DNA of 39,347 bases from Candidatus Margulisiibacteriota bacterium (GTDB taxonomy: Bacteria > Margulisbacteria > Marinamargulisbacteria > UBA817). Made by a program: the position numbers and the translations under genes. This document shows, one piece after another, positions 8,139 through 16,769 of this stretch (positions within the stretch are counted from its first letter, which is position 1; the number at the start of each line of letters is the position of its first letter). The stretch spans positions 1-39,347 of the forward strand of contig JADHOE010000009.1 in the NCBI GenBank assembly GCA_016779165.1, read 5' to 3'. The notes below the pieces were generated by a model that did not search any database, was not told the origin of the DNA, and saw only the letters and a program-made list of their open reading frames with translations.

Positions 8139-8147
8139 AGTATACCA
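8139..8147 (-). promoter_or_regulatory. Extended -10 of leaderless glycosyltransferase gene
   Basis: On the minus strand TGGTATACT is followed by 6 bases (GATACC) and then the ATG. No ribosome-binding site is present. Confidence 0.65.
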
Positions 8148-8221
8148 AAGGCTGGCCTATAAATGGTACTTGGTTTGTTAAGGTGTGTTGTTGTGGGACT
8201 GTTTTTACATCTCAAAACCCA

Positions 8222-8230
8222 TGGTAAACT
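8222..8230 (+). promoter_or_regulatory. Extended -10 of leaderless proA-like gene
   Basis: TGGTAAACT is followed by 6 bases and ATG 8237. The same box and spacing are found before the divergent glycosyltransferase gene about 90 bases away. Confidence 0.65.
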
Positions 8231-8236
8231 GTGATT

Positions 8237-9757
8237 ATGACAACCAATCAATTAAGTAACTTTACCTTAAATCAGCTGGAGAGTGGCATGCAGCTTGTTC
8301 ACAGCGGCAATCAAGTTTACCAGGTAACCGATGCGTTGGCCGAACAATTCAAGCCTGGTGATCATTTAGTTTTTGTTCGTGGGTTTAGTGAGCCTATCAT
8401 TATACCCAGCGAATCCATGGCCTTGGTTGAACAAGAAGTGAATGCCGCAGTCGATGGGTTCTACAGTCTAAATTCAGTTGCCGATAGCGCCATTGATGCA
8501 TTTTACGATGCCTGTGCGGATCGCCTGAATACGCCCTCCATTTGGGAGACCATTCAAACCATCAATCATCAAGATGTGGCACAAGCCACGGCCAAAGGAC
8601 GATCCACCACGCGTCTTGTAGCGGATGACACATGCAAAACCCAAATGATTGATGGCCTATTGGATGTAAAGCGCCAAAATACGCCCCGGGTATCGGCCAT
8701 TCAATCGGTAACCCACGATGGGTGGTCGGTGGATGTCCTTAAAAGCCCCTTGGGTGTGGTGGGGTTTGTATTCGAAGGGCGCCCCAATGTGGTTGTGGAT
8801 GCCACCAGTGTATTAAAAAGCGGCAATGCCGTTGTGTTTCGTGTTGGGGGTGATGCTGTGAATACGGCCAGGGCATTGATGGATCATGTGTTGTTACCCG
8901 CCCTTGATTGGGTGGGCATTTCTCGCAATGCCATTCGATTTATTGATTCCACAGCGCACAGTGCGGCTTGGGCGTTGTTTTCAAACCAAAAAATCAATTT
9001 GGCAGTGGCTCGAGGCAGTGGGCATGCGGTGCGCATGTTGGGCGGTATTGCCCAACAATTCGGCATTCCAGTCAGTTTGCATGGCACGGGCGGTGCATGG
9101 ATGGTGACATCCAAAAACAGCAACATCGATCGGTTGCATGCCGCCATTGTCGATTCATTGGATCGCAAAGTATGCAACACCTTGAACACACTTTGCATGT
9201 TGAAATCAGAATTTGAAAAACAACTGCCGGTGGTGCTCAATGCACTGGATAGTGCTGGTGATAACGTGGGGCACAAGGTAAAAGTCCACGTGGCCGTCCC
9301 CAGTATGGGCTATTTTTCATCGGAAGGTTTTAGCGACACCATTGATGTGGTGCGTGCCAGTGGGGTGGTGCAAGAGCCACAATATGAGCCCTTAGATCTT
9401 CAGGCCATTGGCACGGAATGGGAGTGGGAAAAAACACCAGAAATTACCATTGTTGTGGTGGAAAGCATTGACGAAGCCATCGAATTATTTAATTGTTATT
9501 CAGCCCAGTTTGTGGCCAGTTTAATCACACAATCACAATTGGAGTTGATTGATTTTTTTAATCGAATCAATGCGCCCTTTGTTGGCAATGGCATGACCCG
9601 TTGGGTCGACGGCCAATACGCATTAAATGCCCCAGAATTGGGGTTGTCGAATTGGGAAAATGGTCGTTTTTTGGCACGGTCTGCCATTTTAAGTGGCGAT
9701 AGCGTGTACACGACTCGGTTAAAAATGAATCAAGTGGTGGTGGGGCTCCAACGCTAA
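8237..9757 (+). CDS. proA: ProA-like glutamate-5-semialdehyde dehydrogenase with N-terminal extension
   Basis: This is an aldehyde dehydrogenase of the gamma-glutamyl phosphate reductase type, which makes glutamate-5-semialdehyde from gamma-glutamyl phosphate with NADPH in proline synthesis. Visible motifs are SPLGVVGFVFEGRPNVVVDA (cofactor region), VLKSGNAVVFRVGG, the catalytic-cysteine segment KVCNTLNTL, and the C-terminal FVGNGMTRWVDG and ELGLS. At 506 aa it is about 90 residues longer than usual. The extra N-terminal part (roughly residues 1-85) has no recognised domain. No proB or proC is in the window, so a different acyl-phosphate or aldehyde substrate is possible. ATG 8237 is preferred to GTG 8231. 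It is coupled to the glutaredoxin gene (TAATG overlap). Confidence 0.72.
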   Translation: MTTNQLSNFTLNQLESGMQLVHSGNQVYQVTDALAEQFKPGDHLVFVRGFSEPIIIPSESMALVEQEVNAAVDGFYSLNSVADSAIDAFYDACADRLNTPSIWETIQTINHQDVAQATAKGRSTTRLVADDTCKTQMIDGLLDVKRQNTPRVSAIQSVTHDGWSVDVLKSPLGVVGFVFEGRPNVVVDATSVLKSGNAVVFRVGGDAVNTARALMDHVLLPALDWVGISRNAIRFIDSTAHSAAWALFSNQKINLAVARGSGHAVRMLGGIAQQFGIPVSLHGTGGAWMVTSKNSNIDRLHAAIVDSLDRKVCNTLNTLCMLKSEFEKQLPVVLNALDSAGDNVGHKVKVHVAVPSMGYFSSEGFSDTIDVVRASGVVQEPQYEPLDLQAIGTEWEWEKTPEITIVVVESIDEAIELFNCYSAQFVASLITQSQLELIDFFNRINAPFVGNGMTRWVDGQYALNAPELGLSNWENGRFLARSAILSGDSVYTTRLKMNQVVVGLQR

Positions 9758-10134
9758 TGGGGATCATTACCATTGTTCGGTTGGTATTGGGGGAAGTGAT
9801 CATTTTTTTGAACTGGTTGTTTAAGCCCAAGCAAGTGCAGCGAAGCATCGCTCAACAACAGTCACTGGATGCCAAATGCAAATCATTGTCGTTGTATCAG
9901 TTTCGTGGCTGCCCGTTTTGTGTCAAAGTGCGACGTGAACTGTACCGATTAAATTTAAACGTTGAGTTGCGTGATATTAAAAAGCGCCCATCATTCAAAG
10001 ATGAGTTATTGGCAGGTGGCGGAAAAACCATGGTGCCATGCTTGCGAATTGAATCCGAGGACGGTCCTGAATGGCTGTACGAGTCATCCGATATCAACAC
10101 CTACTTTCAGGATATTGCATCCAGTGCCAATTAG
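9757..10134 (+). CDS. Membrane-anchored glutaredoxin-like protein
   Basis: An N-terminal hydrophobic segment (IVRLVLGEVIIFLNWLF, residues 6-22) is followed by a linker and a thioredoxin-fold core: LYQFRGCPFCVKVRREL with redox motif CPFC, then LNVELRDIKKRP, and MVPCLRI in the cis-Pro position. At 125 aa it is a single glutaredoxin domain plus anchor. It probably carries out thiol-disulfide exchange with glutathione-type reductants at the membrane surface. The start codon overlaps the proA-like stop (TAATG), which indicates translational coupling. Why it is paired with that dehydrogenase is unknown; protection of the catalytic cysteine is one possibility. Confidence 0.82.
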   Translation: MGIITIVRLVLGEVIIFLNWLFKPKQVQRSIAQQQSLDAKCKSLSLYQFRGCPFCVKVRRELYRLNLNVELRDIKKRPSFKDELLAGGGKTMVPCLRIESEDGPEWLYESSDINTYFQDIASSAN

Positions 10135-10189
10135 CATAACTTTCTTTTTAGAATCGTGAATTCCAAATGCTTTAGGATAACATGGCAAG

Positions 10190-10265
10190 TGGAGCGGGAG
10201 ACGAGCCTCGAACTCGCAACCTTCGGCTTGGAAGGCCGATGCTCTACCAATTGAGCTACTCCCGC
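10190..10265 (-). tRNA. tRNA-Gly (anticodon TCC)
   Basis: On the minus strand the acceptor stem GCGGGAG pairs with CTCCCGC. The D arm (AGCTCAATTGGTAGAGC), the anticodon loop CTTCCAA with anticodon TCC, and the T loop GTTCGAG are all in place. The discriminator is T, as usual for tRNA-Gly, and the CCA end is encoded in the genome (TCCA at the 3' end). Total length is 76 nt. Confidence 0.96.
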
Positions 10266-10269
10266 GTTT

Positions 10270-10299
10270 AGCATATTTAATATACAATACATCAATCAA
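10270..10299 (-). promoter_or_regulatory. Promoter of tRNA-Gly
   Basis: On the minus strand TTGATT (10294-10299), an 18-base spacer and TATGCT (10270-10275) lie just upstream of the tRNA 5' end. Confidence 0.45.
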
Positions 10300-10368
10300 T
10301 TATGAAAAGGGGGGCGTGGTGAAATTCGTATTATTTGAAAATCATGCATCAAGGGGGCAATCCTTGGC

Positions 10369-12453
10369 ATGATGCAATGGGTGGGGGGATGGGTGGTTGT
10401 TCTTGTACTATGCACCCAGGCGGCCACTATACATTGGCCATTTTTTACGCAACAAACCAGTAAAGGGGATCGATTTGTTGCAACTATTGGGCAGCAACGG
10501 CTGTACATGGTATTTGATACGCCAACAGCCTATGCCTATGGCGATATGGTCGATGTAGCGATTCGAATAAAGCCGTGCTCACCTCCAACAAATCCTGGGC
10601 AATTCAATGCCTGTCGGTGGATGTTTAAGGAAGGCATTGATGCCATGGCACTGGTGCGTTCCCATCGCTTGATTTTGCCGAGCACAAAGTCGTCAGCACT
10701 TATTTGGGCAGCTGGCATACCAAAGCGGCTGCTTGCACGTTGCCAGCAATTGTTTCCGCGGCACGCTGGCGTTATTTACACCATGATTTTTGGGGGGCGA
10801 CAACGGTTTATTTCGCCTGCTGTGAACGAATCCTTTCATTCGGTGGGGCTTGTTCACTTATTGGTGGTATCTGGAGCTCAGATCAGTGCCTTAACCGGGG
10901 TCATGCTTGGGTTGCTTCGGGTGGCGCGTTGCCCATTTGTTGTGGTCTGGCCCATGCTGTTGTTCTCCCAAGGCCTGTATTGTGGCATTGCTGGGTTTGA
11001 TGCCTCAATCATTCGGTCCATTGTTATGACAGATGCGCTCATATGGAACCATTTTCATGCCCTTCGGCGTTACCCCATGGGGTGGTACATTGGATTGGCT
11101 GTTGCCGTTGTGGTGATCATAAACCCTAAAAGCGTGCTGGGGGCTGGGTTTTGGTATTCATTTTGCATTACCTTTGCATTAATGGCATTGGTTCAACCCA
11201 TCATGGCGCGTATCAAGGGGCCACGTTGGTTTGTTGGGTATTCAGTGGCCAGCATGGTGGCGGTGTTGGTGGCCATTCCAATTCAGCTGATTCAGTCGTC
11301 GGTGGTGGCCCCAATGGCCATTGTTGCCAACTTATGGGTGGCCTGGATGAGCGGTGTGGTGTTGTTGGGTGGGCTGCTCTGTGTGTGCATGTCGCCACCA
11401 ATGCCGTTCCTTGCCCAACAGCTGGGCATCATTATTGATACAGTGGCCGATATAATGATTCAATCGTCCCAAACGCTTTGCCAGCTTATGGGCGTGTGGG
11501 CATTGGATAGGGTGACGATTATAACCGCTATTGGCGTGCTTTCCCTGTTTGGCATTGCCATTGGTGGATTGCGTTGGCACTCACGGCGGAACAGCCTTGA
11601 CCATGCCCAAATTCAAGGCCGAATCAAAACATGCGTGATGATTATGGTCTGTGGATCATTGGGTGCATTTGCATGGGTCAGTGTAACGCTAAGTCAACGC
11701 CAATTTGTAATGGCCATTGATGTGGGGCAAGGGGACGCGACCTTGGTGGTCAATGGGTTTAATGCTATTTTGGTGGACACGGGTGGAAAAATGGGTGATG
11801 ATTCTGCTGCTAAAAAAGTGATTCGCCCCGTGCTGCATTACTACGGCATTGACGCCTTGGATGCGCTGATTATCACCCATCAAGATACGGATCACTCATT
11901 TGGTCTTTCCGATATTGTCGCCCATGGCACATCGGTTGTTTATACGAATGAGGCATTGGCCATTAATCATCACCTTGTGGCGAATCCTGTGGATATTCAC
12001 ATGCGCAATGGGCGCATTCGACTTGTTCCCCCAAGCATGTTATTTCCTAATGAAACCTCAAATAACCGCAGTTTGTTGGTTCATATCACCTTGTCTGGCG
12101 TGTCGTTTTTAATCAGTGGGGATATGGACGAATGGATGGAGTTGCAGATGCTGCGACACAACCTGGTTCCCAGTGTGGATGTGTTGAAATTGGGGCACCA
12201 TGGCAGCAAAACATCGACATCCTCAGAATGGTTGGATGCCATTCGCCCCAAGTTTGTTTGGAACAGCGCCGGAAAGCGAAACCGGTATGGTCATCCGCAT
12301 CAATCGGTTATTGACCGTGTGAGTGAACGCCGTATCCCATGGTTGGGTACCCATCATAACGGGGCCATTCAAATGCGTGTGGACGCCGATCATTTATCAA
12401 TCATCACCCATCACCAAAAAAAGACGTACTTTCTGCCGATAGGTGATGAATAA
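10369..12453 (+). CDS. comEC: ComEC/Rec2-family DNA uptake channel protein
   Basis: All three expected parts are visible. An N-terminal OB-like part contains the family motif NPGQFNACRWMFKEGIDAMA (about 66-85). A central multi-spanning competence domain (about 130-420) includes LVVSGAQIS and GFDASIIRSIVM. A C-terminal metallo-beta-lactamase-like domain contains AIDVGQGDATLVV, LIITHQDTDHSFG and KLGHHGSKTSTS. ComEC forms the inner-membrane channel for transforming single-stranded DNA. At 694 aa it is near the normal length. No pilus or comEA genes are in the window. The start is ATG 10369 or 10372. An AAGGGGG 11 bases upstream is a somewhat distant ribosome-binding site, and TATTAT at 10329-10334 may be the -10. 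Confidence 0.92.
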   Translation: MMQWVGGWVVVLVLCTQAATIHWPFFTQQTSKGDRFVATIGQQRLYMVFDTPTAYAYGDMVDVAIRIKPCSPPTNPGQFNACRWMFKEGIDAMALVRSHRLILPSTKSSALIWAAGIPKRLLARCQQLFPRHAGVIYTMIFGGRQRFISPAVNESFHSVGLVHLLVVSGAQISALTGVMLGLLRVARCPFVVVWPMLLFSQGLYCGIAGFDASIIRSIVMTDALIWNHFHALRRYPMGWYIGLAVAVVVIINPKSVLGAGFWYSFCITFALMALVQPIMARIKGPRWFVGYSVASMVAVLVAIPIQLIQSSVVAPMAIVANLWVAWMSGVVLLGGLLCVCMSPPMPFLAQQLGIIIDTVADIMIQSSQTLCQLMGVWALDRVTIITAIGVLSLFGIAIGGLRWHSRRNSLDHAQIQGRIKTCVMIMVCGSLGAFAWVSVTLSQRQFVMAIDVGQGDATLVVNGFNAILVDTGGKMGDDSAAKKVIRPVLHYYGIDALDALIITHQDTDHSFGLSDIVAHGTSVVYTNEALAINHHLVANPVDIHMRNGRIRLVPPSMLFPNETSNNRSLLVHITLSGVSFLISGDMDEWMELQMLRHNLVPSVDVLKLGHHGSKTSTSSEWLDAIRPKFVWNSAGKRNRYGHPHQSVIDRVSERRIPWLGTHHNGAIQMRVDADHLSIITHHQKKTYFLPIGDE

Positions 12454-12478
12454 ATAGGTTAATCGTTTTATGTTTTTT

Positions 12479-12487
12479 TGGTACACT
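12479..12487 (+). promoter_or_regulatory. Extended -10 of leaderless thiG
   Basis: TGGTACACT is followed by 6 bases (ACGAGC) and ATG 12494. There is no ribosome-binding site. This rules against the longer reading from ATG 12470. Confidence 0.65.
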
Positions 12488-12493
12488 ACGAGC

Positions 12494-13255
12494 ATGACAA
12501 CACTAATTATTGCCAACCAGCCATTTAAATCTCGTTTACTGCTTGGCACTGGCAAGTTTTCGTCAGCAGAATGCATGGCCCAGGCCATTCAGGCCAGTGG
12601 CGCAGATATCATTACCGCCGCGCTTCGCCGCGTTGATTTTGATAATCCAGACGACGTGTTCATGAATGTCATTGATCCAACAACATATGTGTTTTTAACC
12701 AATACTTCCGGGGCTCGAACTGCTGAAGAGGCCATTCGCTTGGCCCGGTTGGGTTTTACTCAATCCAAGTGGGTAAAGCTTGAGTTAACCCCAGAACCCA
12801 ACCATTTGTTGCCGGATCCCATTGAAACCTTAAAGGCGGCAGAAGTGTTGGTTAACGACGGCATGATAGTGTTGCCTTATGTGAATGCCGACCCGGTGCT
12901 GTGCAAGCGATTGGAAGATGTGGGTTGCCATGCCGTTATGCCTTTGGGGGCACCCATTGGAACCAATAAGGGGCTCACAACTCGCGATCAATTGGCAATT
13001 ATTATTGAACAGTCCCGTGTTCCGGTTATCATCGATGCTGGCATTGGGGCACCGTCACATGCCTGTGAAGCCATGGAGTTGGGTGCCGATGCTGTGTTGG
13101 TGAATACCGCCATCGCAACAGCAAGAGACCCCATTGCAATGGCCCGTGCGTTTAAAGATGCCGTTATTGCTGGACGCTTGGCCTTTGAGTCGGGCTTACC
13201 CACGGTGCAACAATCCGCCCATGCATCATCGCCGTTAACGGGCTTTTTAAATTAA
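12494..13255 (+). CDS. thiG: Thiazole synthase ThiG
   Basis: ThiG condenses deoxyxylulose 5-phosphate, dehydroglycine and ThiS-thiocarboxylate to the thiazole phosphate of thiamine. Motifs are RLLLGTGKF at the N-terminus, [13 protein letters not shown], the Schiff-base lysine in [32 protein letters not shown] and [12 protein letters not shown]. At 253 aa it matches the family length. The start at 12494 follows from the adjacent -10 box and from conserved sequence beginning soon after. It is followed immediately by thiH (TAA directly next to ATG), so the two are co-translated. No thiS, thiF or thiC is in the window. Confidence 0.96.
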   Translation: MTTLIIANQPFKSRLLLGTGKFSSAECMAQAIQASGADIITAALRRVDFDNPDDVFMNVIDPTTYVFLTNTSGARTAEEAIRLARLGFTQSKWVKLELTPEPNHLLPDPIETLKAAEVLVNDGMIVLPYVNADPVLCKRLEDVGCHAVMPLGAPIGTNKGLTTRDQLAIIIEQSRVPVIIDAGIGAPSHACEAMELGADAVLVNTAIATARDPIAMARAFKDAVIAGRLAFESGLPTVQQSAHASSPLTGFLN

Positions 13256-14374
13256 ATGTACGATCAGGTATTTTCATTTGAGGGCACATTGGCCAAACAT
13301 GCGTCCTTAGCTGACACTGCGCCTGAAACTGCCAGTATTCATGAATTACTGGCCACGCCTTACGCAATATTTAACCCCCTCAGCGACCATCAATTGGAAG
13401 CATTGGCCCAGAAATCTGCCACCATCACTCGTCAGCGTTTTGGGCATGTGATGCGTTTTTTTGTACCGCTGTATTTATCGAATGAGTGCTACAACAACTG
13501 CACGTATTGTGGGTTTAGTTACGGTCGTGATATTCAGCGATACACACTGACCGACCAAGACATTGTTGATAATATTGATATTTTAACAAAGAAAGGATTT
13601 CAACACGTGTTGCTGCTAACTGGTGAGGCTGCAAAAACAGTTGAAATGCCCTACTTTAAGCGGGTATTGCCCCTCATCCGGCCTCGGGTGGCCCAGTTGG
13701 GGATGGAGGTTCAGCCCCTTGATGAATCCGATTACCGTGACTTGGTGGCTCTGGGCTTGGATTCCGTAACGGTTTACCAAGAAACGTACCATAAAGATAA
13801 CTACCTTATTCACCATTTAAGTGGCAAAAAGCGGCGCTTTGATTACCGATTAACCACAGCGGACCGAGCGGCAAATGCCGGCATATTTCGCATTAATATT
13901 GGGGCGTTGCTTGGGTTAAGCGATTGGCGGTTTGAGGCCATTGCTTTGGTGGATCATTTGCGGTACTTAACCCAACGGTATTGGAAAACACAATTTTCAG
14001 TTTCCTTTCCACGCATCACCTCCATTTTTGATTCAACACAGCGGCTTTTTCCGGTGAGTGATCAACAATTGGTGCACTTGGTATGTGCCTTCCGGTGTTT
14101 GTTTCCTGATTTAGGCATTACTTTATCCACTCGCGAATCTGCCAAATTGCGAAATGGGCTCATGCGATTGGGTATTACCGATATGAGCGCCGAGTCTTTA
14201 ACGTCACCTGGCGGGTATTCGGGGGTAGAAGCGGATGCTCAATTTGACACCGCTGATCATCGATCTTTGGTAGCCATACAAGCCGAAGTTGCCAATCAAG
14301 GTCTCGATGCTGTAGTGAAAGATTGGGATGCTCATTTTTCAACGCCCGTAATGCACAGCCATTCGTCCAGTTAA
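13256..14374 (+). CDS. thiH: 2-iminoacetate synthase ThiH (radical SAM)
   Basis: The radical SAM motif CYNNCTYC (Cys 78, 82, 85) lies in NECYNNCTYCGFSYGRDI. GFQHVLLLTGEA, MEVQPLDESDY, YQETYH, INIGALLGLSDWRFEA and FPRI are ThiH hallmarks. The enzyme cleaves tyrosine to dehydroglycine and p-cresol, giving the glycine imine used by ThiG. This is the anaerobic-type route, as opposed to the glycine oxidase ThiO. At 372 aa it is full length. The start abuts the thiG stop, so the two form one transcription unit driven by the thiG leaderless promoter. Confidence 0.96.
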   Translation: MYDQVFSFEGTLAKHASLADTAPETASIHELLATPYAIFNPLSDHQLEALAQKSATITRQRFGHVMRFFVPLYLSNECYNNCTYCGFSYGRDIQRYTLTDQDIVDNIDILTKKGFQHVLLLTGEAAKTVEMPYFKRVLPLIRPRVAQLGMEVQPLDESDYRDLVALGLDSVTVYQETYHKDNYLIHHLSGKKRRFDYRLTTADRAANAGIFRINIGALLGLSDWRFEAIALVDHLRYLTQRYWKTQFSVSFPRITSIFDSTQRLFPVSDQQLVHLVCAFRCLFPDLGITLSTRESAKLRNGLMRLGITDMSAESLTSPGGYSGVEADAQFDTADHRSLVAIQAEVANQGLDAVVKDWDAHFSTPVMHSHSSS

Positions 14375-14447
14375 AATAAACGTCATCCAAAAGATTCGAT
14401 TGGCTAAAGTTGAATACCGTGACTGCTTTGTGATTGTTAAAAACAAT

Positions 14448-15392
14448 TTACATAAAGGCGAGCTGTCTTGATTTAACATAGCACACTTCGTTATCAATGA
14501 TGGTTTTTTCTAAAAACCCTTGGTCGCAAAAGGAGTCAAGTTCATTAATTGCTTGGGCCAGATCCATATTAAATTCATCAGCATAGGTGCTTTCAGTCAG
14601 TTGGGAATGGGTGTCTAAGTAGGCGCTAATTTGTGATCGATGAACAGTGGGAGGGGCGCTTGTTTCAACAGACGCACTTGCATCTGTTGGGAGCCGGTAG
14701 CATGTGCTTCGTCCGGAACCCACAATTTTGGCTTTGTTTTGCTTTACCAGTTCAGCCAATTCTAAATGGGCTGTTTTGTGCGATACATTAAATAATTTAC
14801 GGTATTGTTTATTTTTAATGGACCCTTGGGTTTCTATGAATTCAATGGCCTTTTTTTGACGTAAGTTGAAGCCATTGTTGGTGGTTACTGGGGGTGACTC
14901 CTTGTGTAGTGAATTAATACTTGAAAGCTGTTGTGCAACGGATGCAATTGCTTTGTCTGTTGGTTTGGCATTGGTTGATTTCATGGGGTAATCAGTCGTT
15001 ACAATTATCGGTTCAGACATTGTAATGGTGGGGGTAAATGCTGTAATTTTTGAATCTTGAATGGTATAAAAAGACCCGTTATACGGGTAATGATGGTGCG
15101 ATTTTTTTACATCAAGCAATAAAATCTTTTTGTTTGATCGAAATAAAAATGTAGAGGATATATCGCTGTTTTTAAAGTGGGAATCGATAAATTGATCAAT
15201 CCATTGGTCGGTTTGATTATAGCCAGTTAGATGAACATTAATGCGATCGTATCCAATCACGACAGTTCCTCCAAGTGAATTCAACAGGGCCGACATGGTT
15301 TCGCCAATGGCATCCGTGGCTTTGGCCGATGAAATAAAAAAAACGTGGTCGGATTTTTCTTGAACCAATGAAATAAATGATTGCCAATTCAT
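14448..15392 (-). CDS. AlbA_2 (Schlafen-type) and winged-helix putative regulator
   Basis: The N-terminal half resembles AlbA_2 domains (TDAIGETMSALLNSLGGTVVIGYD, ILLLDVKKSHHHYPYNGSFYTIQD). A linker then leads to a winged-helix segment (LRQKKAIEFIETQGSIKNKQYRKLFNVSHKTAHLEL; wing about KAKIVGSGRSTCYRL), a combination common in predicted transcriptional regulators. The C-terminal 80 residues are helical and unassigned. ATG 15392 is chosen over the upstream start at 15467 because an extended -10 (TGGTAAGAT) ends 7 bases before it and conserved-looking sequence starts there. The gene is divergent from purD across an 84-base gap holding both promoters, so it may regulate purD and/or itself. Confidence 0.68.
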   Translation of the reverse strand: MNWQSFISLVQEKSDHVFFISSAKATDAIGETMSALLNSLGGTVVIGYDRINVHLTGYNQTDQWIDQFIDSHFKNSDISSTFLFRSNKKILLLDVKKSHHHYPYNGSFYTIQDSKITAFTPTITMSEPIIVTTDYPMKSTNAKPTDKAIASVAQQLSSINSLHKESPPVTTNNGFNLRQKKAIEFIETQGSIKNKQYRKLFNVSHKTAHLELAELVKQNKAKIVGSGRSTCYRLPTDASASVETSAPPTVHRSQISAYLDTHSQLTESTYADEFNMDLAQAINELDSFCDQGFLEKTIIDNEVCYVKSRQLAFM

Positions 15393-15399
15393 GCAATTA

Positions 15400-15408
15400 A
15401 TCTTACCA
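15400..15408 (-). promoter_or_regulatory. Extended -10 of leaderless AlbA_2/HTH gene
   Basis: On the minus strand TGGTAAGAT is followed by 7 bases (TAATTGC) and ATG 15392. No ribosome-binding site is present. Confidence 0.6.
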
Positions 15409-15441
15409 AAAAACTCACGGCTTGTGCACTTATTTTGTGTC

Positions 15442-15470
15442 TTGACATCCACTGCCTTCCTACCCAAAAT
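15442..15470 (+). promoter_or_regulatory. purD promoter, leaderless
   Basis: A consensus -35 TTGACA (15442-15447), a 17-base spacer and CAAAAT (15465-15470) are followed by 6 bases and ATG 15477. This is the clearest complete promoter of the leaderless set. Confidence 0.7.
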
Positions 15471-15476
15471 GAAAAA

Positions 15477-16769
15477 ATGAAAGTTTTACTTATTGGTTCA
15501 GGTGGGCGGGAACATGCCATTGCACATGCCCTTGCAACATCCGAAAAGTGTTCAATGCTTTTCATTGCACCTGGGAATCCAGGTACGTTTCAGTGTGGCG
15601 AGAATGTTCCCATTAAAGCAGATGACATTGATGGGCTGTTGGCGTTTGCCAAAGAAAATACCATCGACATGACCTTTGTTGGGCCTGAACAGCCCTTGGC
15701 CTTGGGCATTGTGGATGCATTCGATTTACATGGCCTTCGGATTGTTGGCCCAAACAAGGCGGCGGCTCAATTGGAGAGTTCAAAGGCGTGGGCCAAAGCA
15801 AAATACCAGGCTTATGGCATTCCCACCGCCCATTACCAAACATTTACAGCGTATGATGCGGCTTTGTATTATGTGAAGGAACGCGCTAGTTACCCAATTG
15901 TCATTAAAGCCGATGGTTTGGCCGCCGGTAAGGGCGTCACAATCGCTCATTCTTTGGATGATGCCAAGCAGGCCCTTCATGATTGCTTTGTTGACCAGGT
16001 ATTTAACGATGCCGGCAACTGTGTGGTGATTGAAGATTTTCTTCAAGGCGAAGAGGCCTCAATTTTTGCATTTACCGATGGAAAAACAGTGGTGCCCATG
16101 GTTAGTGCGCAAGACCACAAAGCCATTTTTGATGGCGATAAAGGGCCCAATACGGGTGGCATGGGGGCGTATTCCCCGGCGCCTGTGGTAACAGATGCGG
16201 TGGTTAATAAAGTCATGTCGCGTGTGTTTACCCCACTAATTGAAGGGTTTCAGCGTGATGGCATCACCTACAAAGGTGTGCTGTATGCAGGGTTAATGAT
16301 TACCGATGCTGGTGACCCTTATGTGGTTGAATTTAATATTCGATTTGGCGACCCTGAAACCCAAATTGTGTTGCCAAAATTAGACACCGATTTTTTGGAT
16401 ATCTTAATTGCCATTGATGAGGAGCGCTTGGACCAGATTGAATTGCAGTGGAAACCCTTGTTTAGTGTTTGTGTTGTGATGGCAGCCAAGGGCTACCCTG
16501 GTCATTATGAATCGGGGCACCCAATCACTGGCATTCACGATTCCTCTGATGCCAATTCCTATGTGTTTCATGCTGGCTCTCGGCAGACCCCCAAAGGCGA
16601 GTTTGAAACCAGTGGGGGCCGTGTATTAACGGTATGTGGGGAAGGGGAAACCCTAAAAGCTGCCATAGACTCAGCGTATGAGCGTTGCAAGCGCATTCAT
16701 TTTGATGGCGCGTATTACCGAACGGATATTGGCCAAAAAGGCCTTGCCCGTTTAAAGCAGGCCGTTTGA
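15477..16769 (+). CDS. purD: Phosphoribosylamine-glycine ligase PurD
   Basis: PurD is the ATP-grasp ligase joining glycine to phosphoribosylamine in de novo purine synthesis. It begins MKVLLIGSGGREHAIAHAL, the canonical family start, and shows GPEQPLALGIVDAF, IKADGLAAGKGV (ATP lid), DHKAIFDGDKGPNTGGMGAYSPAP and FNIRFGDPETQIVLP. At 430 aa it is normal. An upstream frame extends to 15381, but the promoter at 15442-15470 and the conserved start fix ATG 15477. The last bases overlap the TTG start of the pseudouridine synthase gene. Confidence 0.97.
   Translation: MKVLLIGSGGREHAIAHALATSEKCSMLFIAPGNPGTFQCGENVPIKADDIDGLLAFAKENTIDMTFVGPEQPLALGIVDAFDLHGLRIVGPNKAAAQLESSKAWAKAKYQAYGIPTAHYQTFTAYDAALYYVKERASYPIVIKADGLAAGKGVTIAHSLDDAKQALHDCFVDQVFNDAGNCVVIEDFLQGEEASIFAFTDGKTVVPMVSAQDHKAIFDGDKGPNTGGMGAYSPAPVVTDAVVNKVMSRVFTPLIEGFQRDGITYKGVLYAGLMITDAGDPYVVEFNIRFGDPETQIVLPKLDTDFLDILIAIDEERLDQIELQWKPLFSVCVVMAAKGYPGHYESGHPITGIHDSSDANSYVFHAGSRQTPKGEFETSGGRVLTVCGEGETLKAAIDSAYERCKRIHFDGAYYRTDIGQKGLARLKQAV

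Noticed and set aside
12470-12493. Longer thiG start at ATG 12470
   Set aside because: The predicted -10 box lies inside this extension, and ThiG homology starts after 12494.
14433-14447. Short ATTGTT/AACAAT hairpin between thiH and the AlbA_2 gene
   Set aside because: Only 6 weak A/T pairs with a 3-base loop and no clear T-tract; could easily be chance.
15381-15476. Longer purD start at 15381
   Set aside because: It would include the promoter and lacks family-like sequence; the GSGGREHA start at 15477 is canonical.
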